Part shown: in pieces, positions 1-9,896 of the stretch
Layout: each line of letters opens with the position of its first letter
Position numbering within the stretch: the stretch's first letter is position 1
DNA from: Frankiales bacterium
GTDB lineage: Bacteria; Actinomycetota; Actinomycetes; Mycobacteriales; Jatrophihabitantaceae
DNA length: 64,000 nt
Direction: 5' to 3'
Assembly: GCA_025966315.1 (NCBI GenBank)
Contig: JAOPUZ010000023.1
Location: 144,260-208,259 of the forward strand
Translations under genes and position numbers: made by a program
Notes under the pieces: model-generated
Told to the model about the DNA's origin: nothing
What the model saw: only the letters and a program-made list of their open reading frames with translations
Database searches by the model: none

Positions 1-1584
1 ATCCAGCAGGCCGAATCGGACGGCGTCGGACAACGCCAACCAGGACGCCTCGATGATGTTGGGGTGGACGCCGACGGTCGTCCATTCGCTGCTCTTGTCC
101 GAGGTTTCGATCAGTACCCGGGTGGTGGCGTCAGTACCGTGTGCGCCCTGGCCGGCCTGCAGGATGCGCACCTTGTAGTCCGTCAGCTCCAGCTCGGCCA
201 GGCGCGGGAACACCTCTTCCAGGGACGAGCGCAGCGCCAGGTCCAACGCGTTGACGGGGCCGTTGCCTTCAGCGGTGGTGATCACCCGATGACCACCGGC
301 ATGCACCTTGACGGTCGCCTCGGTGATGAGCGCACCGTTCTCACGCCGATCGATGATCACCCGGTATGACTCGAGCGTGAACGGAGCGACCACGGCCTGC
401 TCGCCCTGCAGTTCGTCGCGAACCAGGAGTTCGAACGAGGCGTCGGCGGCCTCGTAGGACCAGCCGCCGGCCTCGCGTTCCTTGACCCGGTTCACCACCG
501 CGGACACGACCTCGGGACGATCGGTGACGTCCAGCCCGAGCTCGGCTGACTTGAGCTCCACCGAGGCGCGCCCGGCCATCTCGGTGATCAGGATCTGCTG
601 CTTGTTGCCCACCAGCGTGGGCTCCATGTGGTTGTACAGCTCAGGCCCCATCTTGATGGCCGAGGCGTGCAGACCAGCCTTGTGCGCAAAGGCGGAACTG
701 CCTACGTAGGGTGCGTGCGTGTCCGGCGCCAGGTTGGCGATCTCAGCGATGGCGTGCGATACCCGAACGCTCTCGCCGATCGTGCCCGGCGGCAGGACGT
801 CAAGGCCCAGCTTGTACACCAGGCCGCCGATAACCGAGAAGATGTTGGCGTTACCGGCCCGCTCCCCGTAGCCGTTGGCGGTGCCCTGCACGTGGGTGAC
901 ACCGGCGTCGACGGCCGCGAAGGTGTTGGCCACCGCGCAGCCGGTGTCGTCCTGGGTGTGGATGCCGAGCCGGATCCCGGTCCGCTGCCGCACCTCGGTC
1001 ACGACCCGGTGAATGCCCATCGGCAGCATGCCGCCGTTGGTGTCACACAGCACGCCGACGTCCGCCCCGGCGGCGGCCGCGGCCGCCAGCACCCGGACTC
1101 CGTAGTCCCGGTCGTGGGTGTAGCCGTCGAAGAAGTGCTCGCAGTCCAGAAACACCCGCCGACCGGCCGCCCGCAGGAAAGCGACGGTGTCGCTGACCAT
1201 GGCGAGGTTCTCGTCCAGCGTGGTTCGCAATGCACGCTCGACGTGCCATACGTCCGACTTGGCCACCAGGGTGACGACCGGGGCTTGGCTGTCGAGCAAC
1301 GCACGCACCTGGGCGTCGTCCTCGACCCGCACGCCGGCCTTGCGGGTCGCACCGAAGGCGACCAGCGTGGCGTGCCGCAGCTGCAGCTCACCGGCGGCGG
1401 CCCGGGCGAAGAACTCGGTGTCCTTGGGGACCGCACCGGGCCAGCCACCTTCGATGAATCCCACGCCGAGGCTGTCGAGCAGCCGAGCCACCGCGAGCTT
1501 GTCGCCCACCGAGTAGCTGATGCCCTCGCGCTGAGCTCCGTCACGAAGGGTGGTGTCGAAGACATGGAAATCGTCGGTGAGCAT
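1..1584 (-). CDS. cimA: Citramalate synthase (3' end cut by window edge)
   Basis: Condenses pyruvate and acetyl-CoA to (R)-citramalate, the first step of threonine-independent isoleucine synthesis. The product begins MLTDDFHVFDTTLRDGAQ, the DTTLRDG motif of the LeuA/CimA/homocitrate synthase superfamily. The metal-site region reads GIHTQDDTG, followed by HVQGTANGYGERAGNAN. The last ~150 residues form the LeuA-type regulatory dimer domain (TAEGNGPVNALDLALR, DYKVRIL). 528 residues are visible, ending WLALSDAVRFGLLD, and probably only a few are missing. It is the last gene of the minus-strand ilv-leu operon, 39 bp after leuB, which supports an isoleucine role over homocitrate synthase. Confidence 0.9.
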   Translation of the reverse strand, partial: MLTDDFHVFDTTLRDGAQREGISYSVGDKLAVARLLDSLGVGFIEGGWPGAVPKDTEFFARAAAGELQLRHATLVAFGATRKAGVRVEDDAQVRALLDSQAPVVTLVAKSDVWHVERALRTTLDENLAMVSDTVAFLRAAGRRVFLDCEHFFDGYTHDRDYGVRVLAAAAAAGADVGVLCDTNGGMLPMGIHRVVTEVRQRTGIRLGIHTQDDTGCAVANTFAAVDAGVTHVQGTANGYGERAGNANIFSVIGGLVYKLGLDVLPPGTIGESVRVSHAIAEIANLAPDTHAPYVGSSAFAHKAGLHASAIKMGPELYNHMEPTLVGNKQQILITEMAGRASVELKSAELGLDVTDRPEVVSAVVNRVKEREAGGWSYEAADASFELLVRDELQGEQAVVAPFTLESYRVIIDRRENGALITEATVKVHAGGHRVITTAEGNGPVNALDLALRSSLEEVFPRLAELELTDYKVRILQAGQGAHGTDATTRVLIETSDKSSEWTTVGVHPNIIEASWLALSDAVRFGLLD

Positions 1585-1623
1585 GGGTGAATCCTCTGCG
1601 AGTTACTGCTGCCGGTCTGACGG

Positions 1624-2646
1624 TCAGGAAGCGACGGCGGACGCGATCCGCGCGCCGATTTCCTTCGTGCTGCCGGGATTGCGCTGGTCGCGCTGGGCGA
1701 TGTCGGCCTCCACCGCGGCTTCTACCTTGGCCGCTTCGGCGTCGTGCCCGAGATGGCTCAGCAGCATCGAGACGGACAGGATTGCCGCGGTCGGATCCGC
1801 GATGCCCCGGCCGGCGATGTCGGGCGCCGAACCATGCACCGGTTCGAACATGGACGGCGAGGTACGCGTCGGGTTGACGTTGCCGCTGGCCGCCAGGCCG
1901 ATGCCGCCGGCAATCGCCGCGGCCAGGTCGGTGACGATGTCACCGAACAGGTTGTCGGTGACGATCACGTCGTAGCGACCCGGATCGGTGACCAGGTAGA
2001 TCATCGCGGCGTCCACGTGGTTGTAGGCCACCTCGATACCAGGGAACTCCTCGCCGACCTGCTGCACCGTCCGCGCCCACAGATCACCGGCGTGCACCAG
2101 CACATTCGTCTTGTGCATGAAGGTCAAATGCTTTCGTGGCCGCTTGGCCGCGCCTTCGAAGGCCGCCCGCACTACCCGCTCGATTCCGAAGGCGGTGTTG
2201 AGACTCACCTCGGTGGCGATCTCCTGGCTGGTCGACTTCCGCAACGAACCGCCGTTGCCTGCGTACGGACCTTCGGTTCCTTCGCGGTAGACCACGAAGT
2301 CGATCTGGGGGTCGCCGGCGAGCGGCGAGGTCACGCCCCGGTAGAGCTTGGACGGGCGCAGGTTCACGTAGTGGTCCAGTTCGAACCGCAGCCGCAGCAA
2401 CAGGCCGCGCTCGAGGACTCCAGAGGGTACGGACGGATCCCCCACCGCGCCCAGCAGGATGGCGTCGTGCTGGCGGATCTCGCCCAGCACCGAGTCCGGC
2501 AAGGTCTCGCCCGTGCGGTGGTAGAGCGCCGCGCCGAGTTCGTAGTTGGTCTTTTCGACGCCGGGCAAAATCGCGTCAAGGACGGTCACCGCTTGTTCGA
2601 TGACCTCTACCCCGATCCCGTCCCCGGGTACGACGGCAAGCTTCAT
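1624..2646 (-). CDS. leuB: 3-isopropylmalate dehydrogenase
   Basis: Oxidatively decarboxylates 3-isopropylmalate in leucine synthesis. It also serves the citramalate route, because 3-methylmalate is an equivalent substrate. 340 residues, the usual length for actinobacterial LeuB. Family motifs are the N-terminal [12 protein letters not shown], the substrate loop [12 protein letters not shown], the metal-binding stretch [19 protein letters not shown] and the NAD-binding [12 protein letters not shown]. An SD-like GGAAAGGAA precedes the ATG. It lies after ilvC and before cimA, with a large hairpin in the ilvC-leuB gap. Confidence 0.95.
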   Translation of the reverse strand: MKLAVVPGDGIGVEVIEQAVTVLDAILPGVEKTNYELGAALYHRTGETLPDSVLGEIRQHDAILLGAVGDPSVPSGVLERGLLLRLRFELDHYVNLRPSKLYRGVTSPLAGDPQIDFVVYREGTEGPYAGNGGSLRKSTSQEIATEVSLNTAFGIERVVRAAFEGAAKRPRKHLTFMHKTNVLVHAGDLWARTVQQVGEEFPGIEVAYNHVDAAMIYLVTDPGRYDVIVTDNLFGDIVTDLAAAIAGGIGLAASGNVNPTRTSPSMFEPVHGSAPDIAGRGIADPTAAILSVSMLLSHLGHDAEAAKVEAAVEADIAQRDQRNPGSTKEIGARIASAVAS

Positions 2647-2664
2647 TGCAGCGTTCCTTTCCAG

Positions 2665-2713
2665 CGATCGAGGAAGGGATTGCCGTGCTGGACGGCAATC
2701 CCTTCCTCGATCG
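2665..2713 (-). terminator. 22-bp perfect hairpin between ilvC and leuB
   Basis: Arms 2665-2686 and 2692-2713 are perfectly complementary over 22 bp with a 5-nt loop (GCTGG). The hairpin starts seven bases after the ilvC stop codon and has no U-run on the minus strand. It is too long to be chance. It could be a partial terminator, or an RNA stabiliser protecting the 3' end of the ilvBNC message from leuB-cimA processing. Which of these applies cannot be told from sequence. Confidence 0.65.
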
Positions 2714-2719
2714 GAGTGG

Positions 2720-3817
<1,098 letters not shown>

Positions 3818-3845
3818 TTACGTACAAGCTTCTCGGACGGCTCGC

Positions 3846-4373
3846 TCAGGCGGTGTTTCGCTCCACGCTGCGCAGCGCGGCCTGGGTCATCGAACGCGGG
3901 CCCCGGCCGAGTGCGACCATGCCGGACTGGACCATCTCACGAATCCCGTACGGCTCCAGCATTTTCAGTAGCGCTTCCAGTTTCGCCGGCGGACCGACGA
4001 CTTCCAGGGTGAGCGCTTCGGGACCGACATCGACGACCTTGGCCTTGAACAGCTCAGCCGTTTCGACGACGCCGCGCCGGGTGGCCTCATCGGCGCGGAC
4101 CTTGACCAGTAGCAGTTCACGCTGCACGGCCTGGCCCGGCTCGAGTTCGACGATCTTGAGCACGTTGATCAGCTTGTTCAGCTGCTTGGTGACCTGCTCC
4201 AGGGCATTGCCCTCGACGCCGACCACGATGGTGATCCGGGAGATCTCCGGGTGCTCGGTCGGCCCGACGGCCAGTGATTCGATGTTGAAGCCGCGACGGC
4301 TGAACAAGCCGGCCACTCGGGCCAGCACGCCTGGACGATTCTCGACCAGCACGGAAAGGGTATGTCTCGTCAT
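3846..4373 (-). CDS. ilvN: Acetolactate synthase regulatory (small) subunit
   Basis: ACT-domain subunit that activates IlvB and gives valine feedback inhibition. The product, MTRHTLSVLVENRPGVLARVAGLF, is 175 residues. The N-terminal ACT domain (~4-80) carries the FSRRGFNIESLAVGPTE effector loop, and the C-terminal ALS-small domain runs from ~85. The start follows the ilvB stop by a single base (TGA-A-ATG), so the subunits are translationally coupled and probably made in matched amounts. A longer in-frame ORF extends upstream inside ilvB and is rejected on homology. Confidence 0.95.
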   Translation of the reverse strand: MTRHTLSVLVENRPGVLARVAGLFSRRGFNIESLAVGPTEHPEISRITIVVGVEGNALEQVTKQLNKLINVLKIVELEPGQAVQRELLLVKVRADEATRRGVVETAELFKAKVVDVGPEALTLEVVGPPAKLEALLKMLEPYGIREMVQSGMVALGRGPRSMTQAALRSVERNTA

Positions 4374-4374
4374 T

Positions 4375-6153
4375 TCAGACCCCGGCTTGGAAGTCGGGAC
4401 GCACGCCGCGCGCGGCCAGGATGTCATCGTTGGACGTGCCGGCCGCGACCATCGGCCACACCATCGCGTCCTTGCCCACGGTGAAGTCCACCACCACCGG
4501 CTGATCATCGATGGACATGGCCTTCTCAATCGTGGCGTCCACCTCATCGGCAGACTCGCAGCGCAGCCCGACACATCCCAGCGCGTCGGCCAGCTTCACG
4601 AAGTCCGGGATCCGGCGCGGGCTACCCTGCCCCGACCCGCCGACCGGCGCATGCGTCCCCAACTCGGTGTTGGAATAGCGCTGTTCATAGAACAGCGTTT
4701 GCCATTGCCGGACCATGCCCAGGTTGCCGTTGTTGATCACCGCAACCTTGATCGGGATGCCCTCGATGGCGCAGGTGGCCAGTTCCTGATTGGTCATCTG
4801 GAAACAGCCGTCGCCGTCGATCGCCCAGACCAACTTGTCCGGTGCGCCGAGCTTGGCCCCCATCGCCGCCGGCACCGCGTAGCCCATCGTGCCCGCGCCC
4901 CCGGAGTTCAACCAGGTATAGGGATTCTCATACGAGATGAATTGGGCGGCCCACATCTGATGCTGACCGACACCGGCCGCGAAGATCGTGTCCGGTCCGG
5001 CGATCTTGCCCAGCCGTTCGATGACGTATTGCGGGGCCAGCGCGCCGTCGGTCGGCTCTTCATAGCCGAGCGGGTAGACCTCGCGCCAGCGGTCGACCTG
5101 CTGCCACCACCCGGTGAGATCGGCGCGGGTGCCTTCGGCGTATTCGGCTTTGATGGCCGTGATCAGATCGGTGATGACCTCGCGGGCATCCCCGACGATG
5201 GGCACGTCCGCGATGCGGTTCTTGCCGATCTCGGCCGGGTCGATGTCGGCGTGGATGACCGTCGCGTGCGGGGCGAACGAATCGAGCCGGCCGGTGACCC
5301 GGTCATCGAACCTGGTGCCCAGCGCGATCAGCAGATCCGCTTTCTGCAACGCCGTGACGGCCGCGACGGTGCCGTGCATGCCGGGCATCCCCAGGTGCTG
5401 GCGATGCGAATCCGGGAACGCGCCCCGGGCCATCAGCGTGGTGACCAGCGGGATGCCGGTCAGCTCGGCCAGGGTGCGCAACTCGGCCACCGCCCGCGCC
5501 TTAAGCACGCCACCACCGACGTACAGCACCGGTCGCTGAGCACTGGCGATCAGTCGGGCCGCCTCGCGAATCTGCTTACCGTGCGGCTTGAGCACCGGGC
5601 GGTAACCGGGCAAATCGATCACCGGCGGCCAGTCGAAGGTGGTGGCCGCTTGCAGCACGTCCTTGGGAATGTCGACCAGCACCGGCCCGGGCCGTCCACT
5701 GCCAGCCAGGTAGAACGCTTCCGCGATGGTGCGCGGGATCTGCTCGGCGTGCTGGACCAGGAAGTTGTGCTTCGTGATCGGCAACGTGATGCCGGAGATA
5801 TCAGCTTCCTGGAAGGCGTCCGTACCGATCGAGGCAAACGGCACCTGGCCGGTGATCGCAACGATGGGGACCGAGTCGAGAAAGGCGTCGGCGATCGGGG
5901 TGACCAGGTTTGTAGCACCTGGCCCCGACGTCGCCATGCAGACCCCGATCTTGCCGCTGGCCTGCGCATATCCCTCTGCGGCGTGCCCCGCGCCCTGCTC
6001 GTGGCGGACGAGGACGTGCCGGACTCTCGTGGAGTCGTACAGCGGGTCGTACGCAGGCAAGATCGCTCCGCCCGGGATGCCGAATACGACTTCGGCGCCG
6101 ACCTCTTCGAGCGAACGGACCAGAGACTGGGCGCCATTGACGCTTTCGCTCAT
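4375..6153 (-). CDS. ilvB: Acetolactate synthase catalytic (large) subunit
   Basis: TPP- and FAD-dependent condensation of two pyruvates, or pyruvate plus 2-oxobutyrate, the committed step for Val/Leu/Ile. 592 residues, the normal family length. The catalytic glutamate lies in [13 protein letters not shown]. The TPP/Mg motif starts at [12 protein letters not shown] and ends with NN in [11 protein letters not shown]. The FAD-domain segment is [12 protein letters not shown]. The start ATG follows an AAAGG-type ribosome site. It is the first structural gene of the operon, with a 5' leader carrying an attenuator. Confidence 0.97.
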   Translation of the reverse strand: MSESVNGAQSLVRSLEEVGAEVVFGIPGGAILPAYDPLYDSTRVRHVLVRHEQGAGHAAEGYAQASGKIGVCMATSGPGATNLVTPIADAFLDSVPIVAITGQVPFASIGTDAFQEADISGITLPITKHNFLVQHAEQIPRTIAEAFYLAGSGRPGPVLVDIPKDVLQAATTFDWPPVIDLPGYRPVLKPHGKQIREAARLIASAQRPVLYVGGGVLKARAVAELRTLAELTGIPLVTTLMARGAFPDSHRQHLGMPGMHGTVAAVTALQKADLLIALGTRFDDRVTGRLDSFAPHATVIHADIDPAEIGKNRIADVPIVGDAREVITDLITAIKAEYAEGTRADLTGWWQQVDRWREVYPLGYEEPTDGALAPQYVIERLGKIAGPDTIFAAGVGQHQMWAAQFISYENPYTWLNSGGAGTMGYAVPAAMGAKLGAPDKLVWAIDGDGCFQMTNQELATCAIEGIPIKVAVINNGNLGMVRQWQTLFYEQRYSNTELGTHAPVGGSGQGSPRRIPDFVKLADALGCVGLRCESADEVDATIEKAMSIDDQPVVVDFTVGKDAMVWPMVAAGTSNDDILAARGVRPDFQAGV

Positions 6154-6224
6154 CGCACTTCGGCCTTTCTCGAACGAACAGAATCGGGATAGAGCTGGTT
6201 TGTGCCGAACCGTAAACGCCCACT

Positions 6225-6256
6225 AAAAAACCCCCCGTGCCGATGCACGAAGGGTT
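6225..6256 (-). terminator. Intrinsic terminator (attenuator) in the ilvB leader
   Basis: On the minus strand AACCCTTCGTGC (6256-6245) pairs with GCACGGGGGGTT (6240-6229) across an ATCG loop. The stem is 12 bp with two G-U pairs, followed directly by a T6 run (6230-6225). It sits about 70 bp before the ilvB start and 41 bp after the leader-peptide stop. The only ORF it could terminate is the short leader peptide, so it is best read as an attenuator. Confidence 0.85.
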
Positions 6257-6257
6257 G

Positions 6258-6298
6258 GCGCGTCTTCTGCGGCCATTGCTGGCCAGCTGAGGACGCGC
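6258..6298 (-). promoter_or_regulatory. Leader hairpin preceding the ilvB attenuator
   Basis: GCGCGTC (6298-6292) pairs with GACGCGC (6264-6258). Inside, CTGGCCA and TGGCC-G-CAG form a second stem closed by a GCAA tetraloop. The hairpin begins in the leader-peptide stop codon and ends one base before the terminator stem, the position expected for a pause or anti-antiterminator hairpin in ribosome-mediated attenuation. The competing antiterminator pairing was not resolved by eye. Confidence 0.6.
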
Positions 6299-6333
6299 TA
6301 GTCGATGAGTACGAGCTGCTGCACACCGAGCAC
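6298..6333 (-). CDS. ilvB leader peptide (11 residues)
   Basis: GTG start, 11 codons and a TAG stop encode (M)LGVQQLVLID. Six codons are branched-chain (Leu x3, Val x2, Ile x1), with a Leu-Val-Leu-Ile run just before the stop. A purine-rich GGCGGGGG lies upstream of the GTG. Leader peptides rich in the regulated amino acids are the established signal for ribosome-mediated attenuation of ilv operons, and actinobacterial ilvB leaders are documented. Starvation for charged tRNA-Leu/Val/Ile would stall the ribosome here and change folding of the downstream hairpins. Confidence 0.8.
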   Translation of the reverse strand: MLGVQQLVLID

Positions 6334-6376
6334 GCTACACCCCCGCCGCGAAGCCGATCAACTGGATCGCGGATGT

Positions 6377-6391
6377 TCTCACCTAGTGAGA
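6377..6391. promoter_or_regulatory. 15-bp palindrome upstream of the ilvB leader, possible operator
   Basis: TCTCAC-CTA-GTGAGA is a perfect 6+3+6 inverted repeat, 44 bp before the leader-peptide start, where a promoter should lie. The position suits a dimeric regulator. An IclR-type regulator of the LtbR/NdgR kind, which controls leu/ilv genes in other actinobacteria, is a guess and not shown by the sequence. Confidence 0.45.
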
Positions 6392-6412
6392 CAATCGTCC
6401 CATCTGGCACCC

Positions 6413-6460
6413 GAAAGTCCTACGCCAGCGGTGCTATGACACCGCCTGGGTAGGACTTTC
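6413..6460. repeat. 48-bp palindromic element, copy 1 (probable terminator)
   Basis: Eleven-base arms GAAAGTCCTAC (6413-6423) and GTAGGACTTTC (6450-6460) flank a partly self-complementary 26-bp core containing CTATGACA. It starts 2 bp beyond the stop codon of the secreted repeat protein, so it can terminate that transcript. A second copy of identical length and central octamer lies at 49045-49092. See findings. Confidence 0.75.
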
Positions 6461-6462
6461 GA

Positions 6463-9400
6463 TCAGCCCAACGGAGCCGGCGGGATCTCGACGGCGATGA
6501 ACTGCCAGGATCCGTTGATCGGCTCACTGGTCGACAGGTCGACCGAACCGGCGTCCGCAACCGGCGCGAGTCGGCGCTGTACCCAGAATGCCTGCCGGTT
6601 ACGCCGATCGAGGTAGCTGTGGATGACTTCCTGATCAGCCGGCACGCTCGGCGTCTGGGCCGAGCGCAGGATGTCGCGACCGACGCCCCAGACCAGTGAG
6701 TTGTCGAAGTTTGTAGTCATCGTGAGCGCGGGCGCACCACTCGTGCCGCTGGCCTTGACCGTGGCACCGAGTTGATCCGCGGCACCCAGGTAGGCGGCCA
6801 CGGTAATGCTCGCGCGCAGCGCCTCGGTGCGCAGGTAAGCCGTGACGACCGCGCCGGACAACCGCTGGGTGGCGTGCGCCTGCCATACCTCGGTCGCGCC
6901 GCTGAGGTGACTCGTCCGCGACGCCAAGGTCCAGTCCAGTCCACCGCCGTCGAGCCGGGTCACTTGCTGGTTCTGGTGTCCATCACCGTCCGCCGACACG
7001 TAGGCCACGAGCAGTTCATCCCCCGCGCTGGTGCTGAACCGCGGCGAATGGATGACGTCGCACGGAACATGCAGGTCCGCCGCGACGACCGTGTCGACGG
7101 TTGCCGGTGCCGGCTTCGGCGCCGCGGTGACCGTGATGGTGACGGTGGCCGGATCGGAGGAAAGGGTGCCGTCCTCGACCCGGAACGTGAAGGCGTCCGC
7201 CCCGACGTAGTCAGCGCTCGGGGTGTACGTCCGGTTGGCGCCGGTGCCGGAGAGGGTGCCGTGCGAAGGCGCCGTCAGGACGGTGAAGCCGATCGGGTCA
7301 CCATCGGGGTCGCTGCCGGAGAGCACCACCGGCACGGCATGACCAGCCTGGGTGGACACCGACTGTGGTGCCGCTGACGGCGCGCGATCCGGCGGCGGCG
7401 TCACGGTGATCGAGACCGTGGCCGCGGACGAGGTCAGCGTCGCGTCGCTGGCGGTGAACGTGAAGCTGTCAGCACCGGCAAATCCAGCAGCCGGTGTGTA
7501 CGTCAGGTTCGGAGCCGTGCCGGACAACGAACCGTGAGTCGGGCCGGACGACACCGCGTAGGTCAGCGCGTCACCGTCGGCGTCAGTTGCCGACAGGGTC
7601 ACGGCCGCCGGCGTTGCGGACTGGGTCGAGATCGAGTCCGATGCCGCGACCGGAGCGCGGTCCGGCGGCGAGGTGACCGTGACAGCGACGGTGGCCGGTT
7701 GCGAGGTCAGCGTGCCGTCGGATGCTGTGAAGGTGAACGAGTCCGGCCCGGCGTAGCCATCGGCCGGCGTGTACGTCAGGTTCGGAGCCGTCCCGGACAG
7801 CACCCCGTGCGCCGGGGCGGTGGCGACCGCGTAGGTCAGCGCGTCGCCGTCGGGGTCGATGCCGGCCAGCGTGACGGGCACGCTCTGACCGGACTGGACG
7901 GTGAGCGAGGCGTCGGTGGCCGACGGCGGCTGATCGACCGGCGGGGCGACCGAGATCGCTACCGATGCCGGCGGGGAGGTCAGCGTGCCGTCGGTGACGG
8001 TGAAGTTGAATGAATCCGGACCGGAATAGCCGGCGTCGGGCGTGTACGTCAGCGCCGAGGCAGTCCCGCTCAGCGAGCCGTGCGCGGGCGGATCGGCGAC
8101 TACGAAGCCGAGCGAGTCACCGTCTGGATCCGAGCCGGTCAAGGTGATTCCACTGGCCTGGCCGGCGGGCACGGTGACTGCCTGCGCGTCGGCCACCGGC
8201 GCATGGTTCTTGGGCAGCGAGACGTTCACGGTCACGTTGGCCGTGCCCGAGGTCAGCTTGCCGTCGTTGGTGGTGAAGGTGAAGGAATCGGGACCGGCAT
8301 AGCCCGACCCGGGTGTGTACGTGAGCAGCGGGGCGGTGCCGGAGATCGTGCCGTGGCTCGGGTTGGAGACAACGTCGTAGCTGACCGGGTCGCCATCCGG
8401 GTCGGAGCCGGCCAACGTCACGTCGACGGCGTGCCCGACCAGCGTCGAAACCGTCTGGTCGCTGGACAGCGGGGCCTGGTCGGGACGGGGAACCACCGTC
8501 AACGAGGCCGCTTGTTCGGCGGGCGCGATGACGCTGCCGGTGGCCGCTCCGGACACGGACGTCGTCACTGTGCCGAGCAGGTCGGATGCCTTTACCCCGA
8601 TGTGCACGCTGGCGGCGCCACCGGCGGGCGCGGTGAGGCCGGACCAGGTGAGCGTGGATCCGGAGATAACCGGGTCGGTGGTGGTGGAGCCGGTCGTGGA
8701 GCCGGCCTGATAACTGAAGCCGACCGGGAGTTGCGCGGACAGGTTGGTGACCATCACGTCGGCCGAACCTCGGTTGGTGACACTGATGGTCAAGCCCACA
8801 CCCGCGCCGCGCACCACGGTGGCGGAGTCGGCGGTACCGGAGGCGGTCAGCGGCAACTTGCCACTGGGCGAGAAGGTGGCCAGCGAGGAAAAAGTCTGGC
8901 TCTGGCCGGCGGGCAGGTTCAGGGACCAGGACAGGCCCATCCCGTTGTCGACCGGCGCCTGGCACAGGCAGGTGTCGTCGAACGGCGACTGCGTCCCGAC
9001 CGCGGCCCAGACCGAGTTGTAACCGTCCTCGAGGTGTCGGCTGCCGGCGGTCAGCGGAAGGAACTGCTCGGCCCGGCTGCCTGGCGTGACGCCAGCGGTA
9101 CACGCGACGGCGTCGGTCGCCGGGTCGACCAGGCCGTAGTCGTCGCCGGCATCCTGCAACTCGCAGTCAGCGGCCCGATAGATGACGCCGGTCGCCGCGG
9201 CGGCCGAAGTGTTCGTGACGACCATGTCCGTGCGGTAGGACTCCTGGCCGCTCACGTAACGGTCGGTCTGGACAACGCGCAACCCGCTGGCCGCGGCTTG
9301 GACTACTGATGTCATGGAGTACGGATCGTCGATGGTGCCGGCGCCGGTGACCGCACTCTGGCTGACCGGAGTCCACGCGGTAAGGGGGCTGGCGGCGCTT

Positions 9401-9663
9401 CCGGAGGGGATGTCGGCCGGGCCGTACAACGTTCCGCCGGTGGCCACGAACGTGCCGCAGGCGGTGTCGTCGCTCCACTGGCCGCCGTCGCCGGCGTAGT
9501 CGGCGCCGCACTTGAGATCCGGGGTGGTGGTGATGCTCAGCGGCCCCCCGGAGTTGATGTGACCGGTGACCGCGAGAGCTGGCACGGCCGTCGCGACGAG
9601 CCCGGCTGAAGCCAGAGCTATCGCAGCGACAGCAACCAGCAGTCGCTGCGACCGACCGTGCAT
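6463..9663 (-). CDS. Secreted multidomain Ig-like repeat protein
   Basis: The start is MHGRSQRLLVAVAAIALASAG; the reading frame extends 70 codons upstream but this ATG opens a clear Sec signal peptide cut after VPALA (~31). The mature 1035-residue protein has an N-terminal ~240-residue region of unknown fold with six or more Cys, and a DUF11-like module at ~270-395 (SVTNRGSADVMVTNLS). Five ~90-residue tandem modules at ~395-845 each carry SDPDGD, HG.LSGT, LTYTP and F.GPDSFTF motifs (cadherin-like/Big_9 type). The ~220-residue C-terminal domain has no LPXTG or membrane anchor. Probable exported adhesin or matrix component; substrate unknown. Confidence 0.8.
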   Translation of the reverse strand: MHGRSQRLLVAVAAIALASAGLVATAVPALAVTGHINSGGPLSITTTPDLKCGADYAGDGGQWSDDTACGTFVATGGTLYGPADIPSGSAASPLTAWTPVSQSAVTGAGTIDDPYSMTSVVQAAASGLRVVQTDRYVSGQESYRTDMVVTNTSAAAATGVIYRAADCELQDAGDDYGLVDPATDAVACTAGVTPGSRAEQFLPLTAGSRHLEDGYNSVWAAVGTQSPFDDTCLCQAPVDNGMGLSWSLNLPAGQSQTFSSLATFSPSGKLPLTASGTADSATVVRGAGVGLTISVTNRGSADVMVTNLSAQLPVGFSYQAGSTTGSTTTDPVISGSTLTWSGLTAPAGGAASVHIGVKASDLLGTVTTSVSGAATGSVIAPAEQAASLTVVPRPDQAPLSSDQTVSTLVGHAVDVTLAGSDPDGDPVSYDVVSNPSHGTISGTAPLLTYTPGSGYAGPDSFTFTTNDGKLTSGTANVTVNVSLPKNHAPVADAQAVTVPAGQASGITLTGSDPDGDSLGFVVADPPAHGSLSGTASALTYTPDAGYSGPDSFNFTVTDGTLTSPPASVAISVAPPVDQPPSATDASLTVQSGQSVPVTLAGIDPDGDALTYAVATAPAHGVLSGTAPNLTYTPADGYAGPDSFTFTASDGTLTSQPATVAVTVTSPPDRAPVAASDSISTQSATPAAVTLSATDADGDALTYAVSSGPTHGSLSGTAPNLTYTPAAGFAGADSFTFTASDATLTSSAATVSITVTPPPDRAPSAAPQSVSTQAGHAVPVVLSGSDPDGDPIGFTVLTAPSHGTLSGTGANRTYTPSADYVGADAFTFRVEDGTLSSDPATVTITVTAAPKPAPATVDTVVAADLHVPCDVIHSPRFSTSAGDELLVAYVSADGDGHQNQQVTRLDGGGLDWTLASRTSHLSGATEVWQAHATQRLSGAVVTAYLRTEALRASITVAAYLGAADQLGATVKASGTSGAPALTMTTNFDNSLVWGVGRDILRSAQTPSVPADQEVIHSYLDRRNRQAFWVQRRLAPVADAGSVDLSTSEPINGSWQFIAVEIPPAPLG
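7125..8480 (-). repeat. Five ~270-bp in-frame repeats (Ig/cadherin-like modules)
   Basis: The modules begin at DQAPLSS, NHAPVAD, DQPPSAT, DRAPVAA and DRAPSAA, spaced close to 270 bp (90 residues). Each contains the DPDGD calcium-binding-like turn (DADGD in the fourth) and a TYTP...DSFTF strand pair. Near-identical length with diverged sequence indicates old duplications rather than recent slippage. Confidence 0.8.
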
Positions 9664-9799
9664 CGACAACTCAGTACCTATCTCGGACGGTGAGCACCCC
9701 AGGTGTTCGAGATGCCCGAATTTCGCTTGGATGGGCAGGCGCAAATCGGGGAAATCCGGTCCGGCTCCGTTAAATCCAAATATTGGCGCCGTGAGGTAC

Positions 9800-9829
9800 A
9801 TGTTAGCGCTGGCTGGGCATCTTGAGCAA
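9800..9829 (-). promoter_or_regulatory. Candidate promoter for the secreted repeat protein
   Basis: The 9664-9982 gap (319 bp) holds this candidate and the ilvD terminator; nothing else was recognised. On the minus strand TTGCTC (9829-9824) and TAACAT (9805-9800) are 18 bp apart, giving a ~130-nt 5' UTR. No riboswitch motif was recognised in that UTR. Confidence 0.35.
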
Positions 9830-9896
9830 TGGCGACACGACGAAGCCAGTTGATTCACTCGGTTGATCGTCAAGAAACACGCAAACCCGCACGGCT

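Noticed and set aside
3853..6192. A 779-codon open frame on the plus strand opposite ilvN and ilvB
   Set aside because: It mirrors the codon structure of well-identified minus-strand genes, has no family motif or ribosome site, and such antisense frames are expected at this GC content.
9664..9799. c-di-GMP or c-di-AMP riboswitch in the 5' UTR of the secreted repeat protein
   Set aside because: No GEMM or ydaO core motifs could be found by eye on the minus strand; the UTR shows only weak local stems.
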